Assembly (NCBI RefSeq): GCF_015160875.1
Contig: NZ_CP063374.1
Location: 4,839,501-4,903,500 of the forward strand
DNA from: Streptomyces chromofuscus
Lineage (GTDB): Bacteria > Actinomycetota > Actinomycetes > Streptomycetales > Streptomycetaceae
Reading direction: 5' to 3'
DNA: 64,000 bases
Shown here: in pieces, positions 47,630 to 56,293 of the stretch
How positions within the stretch are numbered: the stretch's first letter is position 1
Layout: every line of letters starts with the position of its first letter
Made by a program: the position numbers and the translations under genes
The notes under the pieces: generated by a model
Databases searched by the model: none
Told to the model about the DNA's origin: nothing
The model's input: only the letters and a program-made list of their open reading frames with translations

Positions 47630-48448
47630 TCACCGCGTGATGCCGGCCGTGATGTCGCGAACCGCCTGGACGGCTCTGCGCTGCAACCCCGGCCCGAAGG
47701 TGATCCGCGTCGCCCCCCGCCTGCCGAGCTCGGCGAGTCCGGCGAGCGCGGGGGACTCGGTGAGTTCGGTCGGCTCGGTGAGTCCGGTCGGCTCGGTGAG
47801 TCGGGGGGACTCGGTGAGTTCGGTCGGTGCCGAGGGGCGGGCACCGTCCAGGCGTGCGAACACGTTGATCGGGCCCTCGATCCCGGCCCGCAGCAGCGGC
47901 AGCACGTCGGGCGGGGCGGCGATCGGGTACACGCAGTCGGCGCCCGCGGCGACGTACAGGGCCGCCCGCTCGATGGCCCGCTCGGGCTCCTCCACCCCGC
48001 GTACGAACGTGTCTACGCGCGCGTTGAGGAACAGCCGGTCACCCGCCGCCGCCCGCACCTCCGCCAGCCACTCGGCGTGCGCGTACGGGTCCTTGAGGAC
48101 GCCTCCGCTCGAATCCTCCAGGTTGCAGCCGACGGCGCCGGTCTCCAGCAGCCGCTCGACCAGTTCCCGCGGCGCGAGCCCGTACCCGTCCTCCACGTCC
48201 GCCGACACCGGCACGTCCACCGCCCGCACGATCCGGGTGACGGCCGCGAACATCTCGTCCGGCGGCGTCTGCCCGTCCTCGTACCCGAGCGAGGCGGCCA
48301 CCCCCGCACTGGGCGTCGCGAGCGCCGGGAAGCCGGCGTCCACGAAGGCGCGGGCGCTGGCGGCGTCCCACGGGCCCGGGAGGACCAGGGGATCGGCCGG
48401 GTCCGGCCGTCGGTGCAGCGCGCGGAACGTCTCTGCTCGGCTCACCAC
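47630..48448 (-). CDS. isocitrate lyase / PEP mutase superfamily protein
   Basis: The 272-residue protein has the superfamily fold with LPGPWDAASARAFVDAGF, the metal-binding ADVEDGYG and CNLEDSSGG. The KKCGH catalytic loop of isocitrate lyase is absent. Members cleave C-C bonds of 2-methylisocitrate-like or oxaloacetate-like substrates; the substrate here is unknown. Residues about 208-235 hold a short LTEP/LTES repeat encoded by 15-bp units (about 47745-47825) that inserts near the end of the barrel. The GTG start overlaps the stop of the upstream AhpD-like gene. Confidence 0.82.
   Translation of the reverse strand: MVSRAETFRALHRRPDPADPLVLPGPWDAASARAFVDAGFPALATPSAGVAASLGYEDGQTPPDEMFAAVTRIVRAVDVPVSADVEDGYGLAPRELVERLLETGAVGCNLEDSSGGVLKDPYAHAEWLAEVRAAAGDRLFLNARVDTFVRGVEEPERAIERAALYVAAGADCVYPIAAPPDVLPLLRAGIEGPINVFARLDGARPSAPTELTESPRLTEPTGLTEPTELTESPALAGLAELGRRGATRITFGPGLQRRAVQAVRDITAGITR
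47745..47825. repeat. 15-bp in-frame repeat inside the PEP-mutase-family gene
   Basis: The words GACTCGGTGAGTTCGG and GGCTCGGTGAGTCCGGTC recur about five times with 15-base spacing. They encode Leu-Thr-Glu-Pro/Ser units on the minus strand. Such a repeat in a barrel enzyme is unusual and may vary between strains. Confidence 0.8.
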
Positions 48449-48843
48449 TCGACACTGACCGCCGGGATCCGCCGGCTCACCATCAGCCGGTTCCAGCTGT
48501 TGATCGCGGCGATGAGAGCAATGAGACGGGCGAGACCGCGGCCGTCGAAGTGCCGCGCCGCCCGCTCCCGCTCGTCGAGCAGATCCCCGGCCTCCTCCCA
48601 GGTGGCCGGCTGATCGAGCTGCCTCTCCCGGTCCCGGCCCGACTCGGCCGGGGCAAGGCCCGTGCCCGTCCCGTGCTCGGCGAGACGCATGTCCGGGCAG
48701 AACGCCCGGCGGTTGAGCCGGGAGGCACGGACCTGCACCAGCTCGGCGAGCACCGGATCACCGAGGCCTCGCTTCGCGGCGGCGCTCAGCTGCCGCATCG
48801 CGGTGCGGACCCCGTCGTCCAGACGGGTGGTGCGTACGCTCAC
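48442..48843 (-). CDS. degenerate AhpD/carboxymuconolactone decarboxylase-like paralogue
   Basis: The 133-residue product aligns at both ends with its neighbour (48840-49352): AKRGLGDPVLAELVQVRASRLN at the start and ERAARHFDGRGLARLIALIAAINSWNR near the end. The active motif HCAFC of AhpD-like proteins is here RAFC, so the first Cys is lost, and the middle is replaced by a non-matching Arg/Glu-rich stretch. It is either a decaying copy or a non-redox structural partner. Its GTG overlaps the upstream stop, so it would be co-translated. Confidence 0.65.
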   Translation of the reverse strand: MSVRTTRLDDGVRTAMRQLSAAAKRGLGDPVLAELVQVRASRLNRRAFCPDMRLAEHGTGTGLAPAESGRDRERQLDQPATWEEAGDLLDERERAARHFDGRGLARLIALIAAINSWNRLMVSRRIPAVSVEW

Positions 48844-49352
48844 GGGTGCTGCCCCGGCCGGTAGTGGCCCGGCATCCGACGGCAGGTCACCCCGAACCTG
48901 TTCCAGGCGTTGATCACCGTGATCGCGGCGATCAGCTGCACCAGCTCGGCCTCCTCGAAGTGCCGCGCCGCCCGCTCGTACACCTCGTCCGGCACGAACC
49001 CGTCCGTCAGCACCGTGACGGCCTCGGTCAGCTCCAGCGCCGCCAGCTCCTTCTCGGTGTAGAAGTGCGGCGACTCCTTCCATGCGCTGAGCTGGACGAT
49101 CCGCTCCACGCTCTCGCCCGCCGCGAGCGCGTCCTTGCTGTGCATGTCGAGGCAGAACGCGCAGTGGTTGAGCTGCGAGGCACGGATCTTCACCAGCTCG
49201 CGCAGCGTCGGGTCCAGGCCCCGCTGCGCGGCCGTGTCGAGCCGGACCATCGCCTTGAAGACGTCGGGGGCGAGCGCCGCCCAGTCCAGGCGGGGGGTGG
49301 GCTCGGGGGCGTGCTCGACAGGCGTGGCGCTGTGGTCGTCGGTCATCGTCAT
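48840..49352 (-). CDS. AhpD-like carboxymuconolactone decarboxylase family protein
   Basis: The 170-residue protein has the AhpD-type redox motif in LNHCAFCLDMH (Cys-x-x-Cys with a nearby His) and the family segment AARHFEEAELVQLIAAITVINAWNR. AhpD-like proteins act as peroxidase-linked thiol reductants. It is divergent from the MocR gene with a 46-base gap that has a TGGACC/GGTCCA dyad. MocR regulators usually control the divergent neighbour, so this gene and those after it are likely its targets. Confidence 0.88.
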   Translation of the reverse strand: MTMTDDHSATPVEHAPEPTPRLDWAALAPDVFKAMVRLDTAAQRGLDPTLRELVKIRASQLNHCAFCLDMHSKDALAAGESVERIVQLSAWKESPHFYTEKELAALELTEAVTVLTDGFVPDEVYERAARHFEEAELVQLIAAITVINAWNRFGVTCRRMPGHYRPGQHP

Positions 49353-49355
49353 GCC

Positions 49356-49393
49356 TGGACCCTACGAGCGAGGCGGCCCAGGAGTATGGTCCA
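49356..49393. promoter_or_regulatory. dyad in the MocR/AhpD divergent promoter
   Basis: TGGACC at 49356-49361 and GGTCCA at 49388-49393 form an inverted repeat in the 46-base gap between divergent starts. Half-sites of this sort are common operators of MocR/PdxR-type regulators. Confidence 0.5.
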
Positions 49394-49398
49394 TTTCC

Positions 49399-50832
49399 AT
49401 GCTGGAATCCCGGGCCACTTTGGGCATCGACCTGCACCTCGCACCGTCCGGACCCGGCCTGCGCCGCGGTCTGACCGACGCCCTGCGCGACGCCGTCCGC
49501 ACCGGCCGCCTCGCGCCCGGCACCCGGCTGCCCTCCTCCCGCACCCTCGCCGCCGACCTCGGCATCGCCCGCAACACCGTCGCCGAGTCCTACGCCGACC
49601 TCGTCGCCGAGGGCCGGCTCACCGCCCGCCAGGGCTCCGGCACCTGGGTCGCCGAGCGGGCCGTCCTCCCACCGCCCGACCGGCCCGCCCCGCACCGGCG
49701 CCCACCCGGCCACCCCGCCTACGACCTCGTCCCCGGCACCCCCGACCTCGCCTCCTTCCCCCGCGCCGAGTGGCTCAAGGCCGCCCGCCGCGCGCTCACC
49801 GCCGCCCCGAACGAGGCCCTCGGCTACGGCGACCCCCGAGGCCGCGTCGAACTGCGCACCGCCCTCGCCGACTACCTCTCCCGCGCCCGCGGCGTACGCG
49901 CCGATCCCGAGCGCGTCCTCGTCTGTCCCGGCTTCGCCCACGGCCTCGGACTCCTCGCCAAGGTCCTCCACACCCGCGGGCTGCGCACCCTCGCCGTGGA
50001 GTCCTACGGCCTCGACGCGCACTGGAACCTCGTCGAACGCGCCGGCCTGCGCACCCTCCCCCTCCCCTTCGACGAACGCGGCACTTCGCCCCAGCCCCTC
50101 GACTCCCCACGGCAGCGGTCAACCGCGGGCTCCCTCCTGGACGACCTCGCCGCCACGCGGGCCGTGCTGCTGACGCCGGGCCACCAGTTCCCGACGGGCG
50201 TCGCCCTGCGTCCCGTGCACCGCGCCGCCGTCGTGGACTGGGCCCGGCGGACGGGCGGACTGATCCTGGAGGACGACTACGACGGCGAGTTCCGCTACGA
50301 CCGCCAGCCCGTCGGCGCCCTGCAGGACCTGGACCCCGACCACGTCGTCTACCTCGGCACCGCCAGCAAGTCCCTCGCCCCCGGCCTGCGGCTTGCCTGG
50401 ATGGTCCTGCCGCCCTCCCTCGTGCCGGACGTCCTGCGGCACGCCGGCGGACCCGCCACAGGCGTCCTCGAACAGTTGACCCTCGCCGAGTTCCTCACCT
50501 CCGGCGCCTACGACCGCCATGTCCGCGCCGCCCGCCTGCGTTACCGGCGCCGCCGCGACGAACTGGTCGCCGCCCTCGCCGAGCACGCACCCGACGTCCG
50601 CGCCACCGGCATCGCGGCCGGCCTGCACGCCGTTCTCCGGCTGCCGCCCGGCACCGAACAGCCGGTCGTCCGCGCGGCCACCTGGCAGGGCGTCGCCGTC
50701 CACGGCATCTCCCGCTACCGCCACCCCGCGGCACCGGCCCGGCACCCCGACGCCCTGGTCGTCGGCTACGGCACCCCACCCGACCACGCCTGGGCGGGAA
50801 GCCTGGAGGCCTTGTGCAAGGCGCTGCCCTGA
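49399..50832 (+). CDS. MocR/PdxR-family transcriptional regulator (GntR HTH + aminotransferase fold)
   Basis: The 477-residue protein has an N-terminal GntR winged helix (about 15-80; LPSSRTLAADLGIARNTVAESYADL) and a class-I aminotransferase-like domain (about 110-477). The PLP-binding Lys is in GTASKSLAPGLRLAW, and EDDYDGEFRYDR is the family signature. Such proteins sense PLP or PLP-amino acid adducts. ATG 49399 is chosen because it gives the standard N-terminus; a longer form would overlap the divergent gene. It likely regulates the AhpD-like pair. Confidence 0.9.
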   Translation: MLESRATLGIDLHLAPSGPGLRRGLTDALRDAVRTGRLAPGTRLPSSRTLAADLGIARNTVAESYADLVAEGRLTARQGSGTWVAERAVLPPPDRPAPHRRPPGHPAYDLVPGTPDLASFPRAEWLKAARRALTAAPNEALGYGDPRGRVELRTALADYLSRARGVRADPERVLVCPGFAHGLGLLAKVLHTRGLRTLAVESYGLDAHWNLVERAGLRTLPLPFDERGTSPQPLDSPRQRSTAGSLLDDLAATRAVLLTPGHQFPTGVALRPVHRAAVVDWARRTGGLILEDDYDGEFRYDRQPVGALQDLDPDHVVYLGTASKSLAPGLRLAWMVLPPSLVPDVLRHAGGPATGVLEQLTLAEFLTSGAYDRHVRAARLRYRRRRDELVAALAEHAPDVRATGIAAGLHAVLRLPPGTEQPVVRAATWQGVAVHGISRYRHPAAPARHPDALVVGYGTPPDHAWAGSLEALCKALP

Positions 50833-50898
50833 GACACCCCCGACACGGGCGAGGGCACCGCCCCGCTCCGACGGGCCACCGGCACCACCCGACAGCCC

Positions 50899-52116
50899 CT
50901 ACTCGGCCCCCTGCATCCCGAGCACCGCGCGCAGCTGGGCCAGCCCCCAGTCCAGGTCCTCCTTGGCGATGACCAGCGGTGGCGCGATCCGGATCGTCGA
51001 ACCGTGCGTGTCCTTCACCAGCACCCCCCGGTCCATCAGCTTCTCGGACACCTCCCGCCCGGTGCCGAACCTCGGATGGACGTCCACCCCCGCCCACAGC
51101 CCGCGTCCCCGCACCTGTGTCACCCGGCCCGTGCCGGTCAGCGCCGCCAGCTCGCGGTGCAGATGCTCGCCCAGCTCCCGCGCCCGCGCCTGGTACTCGC
51201 CCGACCGCAGCATCGCGATCACCTCCAGCGCCACCGCGCAGGCCAGCGGATTCCCGCCGAACGTCGACCCGTGCTCCCCGGGCCGGAACACCCCGAGCAC
51301 CTCCGCCGACGACACCACCGCCGACACCGGCACGATCCCGCCGCCCAGCGCCTTCCCCAGCACGTACGCGTCCGGCACCACACCCTCGTGCTCGCACGCG
51401 AACGTCCGCCCCGTGCGCCCCAGCCCGGACTGGATCTCGTCCGCCACGAACAGCACGTTCCGCTCCCGGGTCAGCTCCCGCACCGCCGGCAGATAGCCGG
51501 CCGGCGGCACGATCACTCCCGACTCGCCCTGGATCGGCTCCAGCAGCACCGCGACGGTGTTCTCCGTCATCGCCTCCCGCATCGCCGTCGGATCCCCGTA
51601 CGGCACGATCTCGAAGCCCGGCGTGTACGGCCCGTAGTCCGCCCGCGCCTCCAGGTCGGTGGAGAAGCTGATGATCGTCGTCGTACGACCGTGGAAGTTG
51701 CCCGACGCCACCACGATCTTCGCCATCTCCGCGGGCACGCCCTTGACCCGGTACCCCCACTTCCGGGCCGTCTTCACCGCGGTCTCCACCGCCTCCCCGC
51801 CCGTGTTCATCGGCAGCACCATCTCCATCCCGCACAGCTCCGCCAGCTGCGCGCAGAACGCCGCGAACCGGTCGTGGTGGAAGGCGCGTGACGTCAGCGT
51901 CACCCGCTCCAGCTGCGCCTTCGCCGCCTCGATCAACCGCCGGTTGCCGTGCCCGAAGTTGAGCGCCGAGTAACCGGCCAGCAGATCCAGATATCGCCGG
52001 CCCTCCACATCCGTCATCCACGCCCCGTCGGCCGTGGCGACGACCACCGGCAGCGGGTGGTAGTTGTGCGCGCTGTGCGCCTCGGTCTCGGCGATGAGGC
52101 TTTCCGTAGCGGTCAC
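50899..52116 (-). CDS. rocD: ornithine aminotransferase
   Basis: The 405-residue class-III aminotransferase converts ornithine and 2-oxoglutarate to glutamate semialdehyde and glutamate. LNFGHGNRRL, MNTGGEAVETAVKTARKW, the metal/PLP part DEIQSGLGRTG and the Schiff-base Lys in VLGKALGGGIVPVSAV match RocD closely. GTG 52116 follows GGGAGTTGCC. In Streptomyces it serves arginine/ornithine catabolism. Upstream lies the glyA riboswitch on the opposite strand. Confidence 0.92.
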   Translation of the reverse strand: MTATESLIAETEAHSAHNYHPLPVVVATADGAWMTDVEGRRYLDLLAGYSALNFGHGNRRLIEAAKAQLERVTLTSRAFHHDRFAAFCAQLAELCGMEMVLPMNTGGEAVETAVKTARKWGYRVKGVPAEMAKIVVASGNFHGRTTTIISFSTDLEARADYGPYTPGFEIVPYGDPTAMREAMTENTVAVLLEPIQGESGVIVPPAGYLPAVRELTRERNVLFVADEIQSGLGRTGRTFACEHEGVVPDAYVLGKALGGGIVPVSAVVSSAEVLGVFRPGEHGSTFGGNPLACAVALEVIAMLRSGEYQARARELGEHLHRELAALTGTGRVTQVRGRGLWAGVDVHPRFGTGREVSEKLMDRGVLVKDTHGSTIRIAPPLVIAKEDLDWGLAQLRAVLGMQGAE

Positions 52117-52201
52117 GGCAACTCCCGAACAAGAGGCTGAACCCCCTTCTTATCGTCGCTCGCATGGTGGACTGGGGAACTGGACCGTGCGGCGCGCCCG
52201 G

Positions 52202-52207
52202 TAGGCT
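52202..52207 (+). promoter_or_regulatory. glyA: -10 box of glyA
   Basis: TAGGCT at 52202-52207 places transcription start near 52214, exactly where the ZTP riboswitch begins. A -35 element is not clear (TGGACC at 52181 is closest). Confidence 0.5.
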
Positions 52208-52213
52208 GACCAG

Positions 52214-52295
52214 CGGGCCGTGACTGGCGCGCTGGGATGGGACCGACCATCGGGGAGCGGCCTTGTGCTGTGAGCGAGTGCCGTGCGCCTGGGCC
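52214..52295 (+). promoter_or_regulatory. ZTP (pfl) riboswitch
   Basis: The leader contains the conserved pfl-motif pieces in order: GGGCCGTGACTGGCG at 52215-52229, GGGATGGGACCGACCATCGG (about 52234-52253) with GGGGAGCGGCC next, then the pseudoknot partner CCGTGCGCCTGGGC at 52281-52294. The class binds ZTP/ZMP, which accumulates when 10-formyl-THF is short, and switches on one-carbon genes. It precedes glyA, the expected target. The glyA start lies 46 bases after the aptamer. Confidence 0.9.
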
Positions 52296-52340
52296 GAACC
52301 GAACCGTGACCGCTGTAAGCCACGCCGCCCGGAGGCCGAG

Positions 52341-53789
52341 ATGCCCCATCAGCCCCTCTCCACCGAGTCCACCGCCTTCCGTTCCGCTCTCGACGTGATC
52401 CGCGCCGTCGAGCCGCGCGTCGCCGACGCCATCGGTCAGGAGGTCGCCGACCAGCGCGAGATGCTCAAGCTGATCGCCTCCGAGAACTACGCCTCCCCGG
52501 CCACCCTCCTGGCGATGGGCAACTGGTTCAGCGACAAGTACGCCGAGGGCACCGTCGGCCGCCGCTTCTACGCCGGCTGCCGCAACGTCGACACCGTCGA
52601 GTCCCTGGCGGCGGAGCACGCCCGAGAGCTGTTCGGCGCCCGCCACGCCTACGTCCAGCCGCACTCCGGCATCGACGCCAACCTCGTCGCCTTCTGGGCC
52701 GTCCTCGCCGACCGCGTCGAGGCCCCCTTCCTGGAGAAGACCGGCGTCCGCCAGGTCAACGACCTCTCCGAGGCCGACTGGGCCGAGCTCCGCCGGGCCC
52801 TCGGCAACCAGCGCATGCTCGGCATGTCCCTCGACGCCGGCGGCCACCTCACCCACGGCTTCCGCCCGAACATCTCCGGCAAGATGTTCGAGCAGCGGTC
52901 CTACGGCACCGACCCGGCCACGGGCCTGATCGACTACGACGCGCTGCGCGCCCAGGCCCGTGAGTTCAAGCCGCTGATCATCGTCGCCGGCTACTCCGCC
53001 TACCCCCGGCTCGTGAACTTCCGGATCATGCGGGAGATCGCCGACGAGGTCGGCGCCACCCTCATGGTCGACATGGCACACTTCGCCGGTCTGGTCGCCG
53101 GCAAGGTCCTCACCGGCGACTTCGACCCGGTGCCGCACGCCCAGATCGTGACCACTACCACCCACAAGTCGCTGCGCGGCCCGCGCGGCGGCATGGTCCT
53201 GTGCGACGACTCGCTCAAGGACCAGGTCGACCGCGGCTGCCCGATGGTCCTCGGCGGTCCGCTCCCGCACGTCATGGCCGCCAAGGCCGTCGCCCTCGCC
53301 GAGGCCCGCCAGGACTCCTTCCGCGACTACGCCCAGCGCATCGTCGACAACTCCCGCGCCCTCGCCGAGGGTCTGATGCGCCGCGGCGCCACCCTCGTCA
53401 CCGGCGGCACCGACAACCACCTCAACCTGATCGACGTCGCCACCTCCTACGGCCTCACCGGCCGCCAGGCCGAGGCCGCCCTCCTCGAGTCCGGCATCGT
53501 CACCAACCGCAACGCCATCCCGGCCGACCCGAACGGCGCCTGGTACACCTCCGGCATCCGTGTCGGCACCCCCGCTCTGACCACCCGTGGCCTCGGCACC
53601 GCCGAGATGGACGAGGTCGCCGGCCTCATCGACCGGGTCCTGGCCACCACGGAGGCCGGTACCACCAGCAAGGGCACGCCCTCCAAGGCCCAGCACGTGC
53701 TGGACCCGAAGGTCGCGGACGAGATCTCCCACCGCGCCACCGACCTCGTGGCGGGCTTCCCGCTGTACCCGGAGGTCGACCTCGGCTGA
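52341..53789 (+). CDS. glyA: serine hydroxymethyltransferase (long form)
   Basis: The 482-residue PLP enzyme converts serine and THF to glycine and 5,10-methylene-THF. It has IASENYASPATLLAMGN, the PLP Lys in VTTTTHKSLRGPRGG, and the N-terminal YAEGTVGRRFYAGC. It is longer than the 415-420 residues of classical GlyA; an insert of about 60 residues near 130-190 accounts for this and is typical of the second Streptomyces form. ATG 52341 follows GGAGG. A ZTP riboswitch upstream links it to folate/purine status, matching folD, purN and purH. Confidence 0.95.
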   Translation: MPHQPLSTESTAFRSALDVIRAVEPRVADAIGQEVADQREMLKLIASENYASPATLLAMGNWFSDKYAEGTVGRRFYAGCRNVDTVESLAAEHARELFGARHAYVQPHSGIDANLVAFWAVLADRVEAPFLEKTGVRQVNDLSEADWAELRRALGNQRMLGMSLDAGGHLTHGFRPNISGKMFEQRSYGTDPATGLIDYDALRAQAREFKPLIIVAGYSAYPRLVNFRIMREIADEVGATLMVDMAHFAGLVAGKVLTGDFDPVPHAQIVTTTTHKSLRGPRGGMVLCDDSLKDQVDRGCPMVLGGPLPHVMAAKAVALAEARQDSFRDYAQRIVDNSRALAEGLMRRGATLVTGGTDNHLNLIDVATSYGLTGRQAEAALLESGIVTNRNAIPADPNGAWYTSGIRVGTPALTTRGLGTAEMDEVAGLIDRVLATTEAGTTSKGTPSKAQHVLDPKVADEISHRATDLVAGFPLYPEVDLG

Positions 53790-53816
53790 CCCGGCTGCGC
53801 CAGGGCGATCGGCCTC

Positions 53817-54566
53817 TTACAGGTCGATGAGCTCCTGCCGGGGCTCCTCGTGCGGCGGTCCGGCTTCCGGCCGGCCCGCCGCACGGCGTATCAGCAGCGA
53901 ACCACCCGCCCCGAGGGCAAGCCCGGCGGCAAGTCCCGGTATCGCCCAGGACCAGCCGCTGTCCTCGTCCGCCGAGGCCGACGAGGGCTGGGCCGCGACG
54001 GTGGACTCGTCGACGGTGGAATCACGGCCGGTGGGCTCACTGTCGGGCTCGGCCGCCGGGACCGGCGGAACCACCTCACGTCCCGCATCGTCCGGCAGGG
54101 GGCCCAACACGCCCAGTTCCTTCAACAGGGTGCGCAGCGCGGTCGGCTGCTGGGCGCGGTGCCAGTGACCGTTCGTCGTGTTCGGCAGGTTCGTCGCCGT
54201 GTGGATCCAGACCGCCGTGGAGTCGGCGTCCGCGTACACCTGGTGCATGCGCCAGGGATCCACGTCGTGTGCCAGCCAGGTGATGTTGACCTGCCGTGTC
54301 TCGGCCAGATGCGCCTCCGAAGGCTTGGTGAAGTCACCGGCGCCGGCCTGGCCGAGCAGTTGGTCCAGCTGCACGTACCTCTCGTCGGAGTGGACCAGCC
54401 CGGCCGCCTCCGCGCTCTGCTGGGAGACCAGCAGCACGCTCGTCGGCCCGCCCGCCGACGCGGACGGCGCGCCCCACAGCACCAGCGTGAGCGCCGCCCC
54501 CAGTGCCGCTGCCGACGCCGTCCCTGTCCGGCACCCACTCCTGCCTCGCTCGATCAGCCTGCGCAT
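53817..54566 (-). CDS. secreted membrane-anchored protein of the ECF sigma regulon
   Basis: The 249-residue protein has a long signal peptide (Arg-rich start, core LGAALTLVLWG, cleavage after ASA), a mostly helical extracytoplasmic domain with Trp/His residues, a Pro/Glu/Thr stalk and a C-terminal membrane helix (about 205-225) with a short Arg/Glu tail. No family is recognised. Its promoter matches that of the ECF sigma gene nearby, so it is a likely target. ATG 54566 gives a normal signal peptide; GTG 54620, just after the -10 box, is the alternative leaderless start. Confidence 0.75.
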   Translation of the reverse strand: MRRLIERGRSGCRTGTASAAALGAALTLVLWGAPSASAGGPTSVLLVSQQSAEAAGLVHSDERYVQLDQLLGQAGAGDFTKPSEAHLAETRQVNITWLAHDVDPWRMHQVYADADSTAVWIHTATNLPNTTNGHWHRAQQPTALRTLLKELGVLGPLPDDAGREVVPPVPAAEPDSEPTGRDSTVDESTVAAQPSSASADEDSGWSWAIPGLAAGLALGAGGSLLIRRAAGRPEAGPPHEEPRQELIDL

Positions 54567-54624
54567 CCGAACCCCCAAGCCCGAGATCCCCGTGCGGCCC
54601 GCCCGCGAGCCGCGTGTCACTTCT

Positions 54625-54656
54625 GGTACACCGCCCGGCCCCTCGGGGTTCCCACC
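54625..54656 (-). promoter_or_regulatory. ECF-type promoter of the 53817 gene
   Basis: On the minus strand GGTGGGAACC, 13 bases, CGGTGTACC gives a -35 GGAACC (54652-54647) and -10 GTACC (54629-54625) with 17 bases between. The element matches the sigma gene promoter at 56294-56325 in sequence and spacing. Confidence 0.75.
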
Positions 54657-54837
54657 CCTTCCCGACCTCTTTTCGCGCGGGTCCCCGGCCGGGCGGGGCG
54701 GGCGGGCAGGTGGTCCGGGTGGTTCCGCGGTCCGGATGGCCTGGGCGGGCTGGGCGGTGGGCGGTCCGGGTGAGCTGGTGGGACCGCCGGTGGCCGGCGC
54801 GACCGGGCGCTCCTGAGCACTCCGCCGGCAATTTCGC

Positions 54838-55698
54838 TCACTCCGCCGGCGATCTCGCGATCTCCAGGGCCCGCTCCTTCGCCGCCACGCCCTCCAGCCG
54901 GAGCGTCACCGTGCTGGGGCCCGTTCCCTGCATCCACAGCAGCGTCGGCCCGGCCGTGCGCCGCTCGCGGGTGAAGTGGTCGCCCTCCGTGTCCACCAGC
55001 CACAGGCTCAGCCGATGAGGTTGCGGAAACCACAGGGCCGTGTCCGGCACTCCGGCCGGCCCGGTGGCGTCCTCCAGTTGCAACCACTCCGGCTGTTCCG
55101 GCACGGTCTTCACAAAGCCGACGTCGAGGCGGGCCGGGTACTCGTCCAGCCGTATGGTGCCGCCCGGCTCCCGCCAGCAGAGGGTGATGAGGGAGCGGCC
55201 CTGTGGCTCGGCGGTCACCGTCACCGCGTCCGGCGCGCCCAGCGCCGGCGGGACCACCGGCCGGAATCCGGCTCGTTGTGCGGCCTGCGCGAGCGACAGC
55301 GGACGGGATCCGCACCCGGGAACCGCGGCGTCGGTGGAGGGCTCCGCCGACGGGTCGTAGCGCACCTCCACCCCGCCGAAGTCGAACCAGTCGACGACCG
55401 CGGCCCGCACCGGCGGCGTGAGCGCGAGCACCGTCAGCAGCCCGCACACCGTCGCCGCCAGCGCACGCCACCGCGCCCGCGTCCAGTGCCGCACCGTCCG
55501 CAGCCGCCCGGCGGCGGACTCGGGTACCGGAACCGGCACCTGCTCGGCGAGGATCTGCCCCAGCACCCGCTCGACCATCGTCTCGGCGCCGTCCGCCGCA
55601 CCGGTCGCGTCCAACGACCGGCCCAGCGCCCGCAACTCCTCGGGCAGCCCGCCGGTCCCCCTCTCCCCGGACGGATCACGTCCCTCACCCACGCTCAT
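54838..55698 (-). CDS. probable anti-sigma factor, single membrane helix
   Basis: The 286-residue protein overlaps the sigma gene by 14 bases. A cytoplasmic N-terminus of about 75 residues precedes a membrane helix (about 76-98; RALAATVCGLLTVLALTPPV), then an extracytoplasmic beta-rich domain. The HxxxCxxC zinc motif of ZAS anti-sigma factors is absent from the N-terminal part, so a sigma-binding helix of another type is assumed. ATG 55698 and GTG 55701 are both possible starts. It should hold the sigma factor inactive until a signal is sensed outside. Confidence 0.7.
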   Translation of the reverse strand: MSVGEGRDPSGERGTGGLPEELRALGRSLDATGAADGAETMVERVLGQILAEQVPVPVPESAAGRLRTVRHWTRARWRALAATVCGLLTVLALTPPVRAAVVDWFDFGGVEVRYDPSAEPSTDAAVPGCGSRPLSLAQAAQRAGFRPVVPPALGAPDAVTVTAEPQGRSLITLCWREPGGTIRLDEYPARLDVGFVKTVPEQPEWLQLEDATGPAGVPDTALWFPQPHRLSLWLVDTEGDHFTRERRTAGPTLLWMQGTGPSTVTLRLEGVAAKERALEIARSPAE

Positions 55699-56287
55699 CA
55701 CCCCCTTCCCGAGGTCCGAAGTCCGGCAGCAGCCCGCCCAGCTTCCGCAGCGCCCGGTTCAACCGCGACTTGACCGTCCCCCGGGGCCAGCCCAGGGCCT
55801 GGGCGGTCTCCGACTCGTCCATCTCCAGCAGGTAGCGGTAGGTGACGACCAGGCGGTGCTCCTCGCTCAGCTTCTCCAGCGCGGCCAGCAGGGCCGCACG
55901 GCGCTCGCTTCGAAGCGTCGCGACCGCCGGGTCCGCCGACTCCGGTATCGACGGCTCCACCTCCGCGAACGCCGCCTCCCGGCCGGCGAGCGTGCGCTGA
56001 CGCGCCGCCGTCCGCACGGTGTTCCTCGTCTCATTGGCGACGATCGACAGCAGCCACGGCTTGAACGCCGAGCCGTCCTTGAACCGGCCCAGTGCGCAGT
56101 ACGCCTTGACGAAGGCCTGCTGCACCACGTCCTCCGCGTCCGCACCGGCTCCGAGCGCCGCGGCCGCCCGCAGGGCGATCCCCGTGTGGGCCCGCACCAG
56201 CTGCGCGTACGCCTCCGGCTCTCCGGCGCGTACGCGTGCGATCACCGCGGCCTCATCGACGATGCGGCCCCCCTCCCGCGTCCTCAC
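55685..56287 (-). CDS. ECF RNA polymerase sigma factor
   Basis: The 200-residue protein has sigma region 2 (about 20-90; DAEDVVQQAFVKAYCALGRFKDGSAFKPWL) and region 4 (about 135-190; LEKLSEEHRLVVTYRYLLEMDE then WPRGTVKSRLNRALRKL). The GTG at 56287 is preferred because an ECF-type promoter ends six bases before it, giving a leaderless mRNA; longer frames enter the promoter. It is autoregulated by that promoter and overlaps its membrane partner gene. It is divergent from trpS. Confidence 0.92.
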   Translation of the reverse strand: MRTREGGRIVDEAAVIARVRAGEPEAYAQLVRAHTGIALRAAAALGAGADAEDVVQQAFVKAYCALGRFKDGSAFKPWLLSIVANETRNTVRTAARQRTLAGREAAFAEVEPSIPESADPAVATLRSERRAALLAALEKLSEEHRLVVTYRYLLEMDESETAQALGWPRGTVKSRLNRALRKLGGLLPDFGPREGGDERG

Positions 56288-56293
56288 ACCCTT

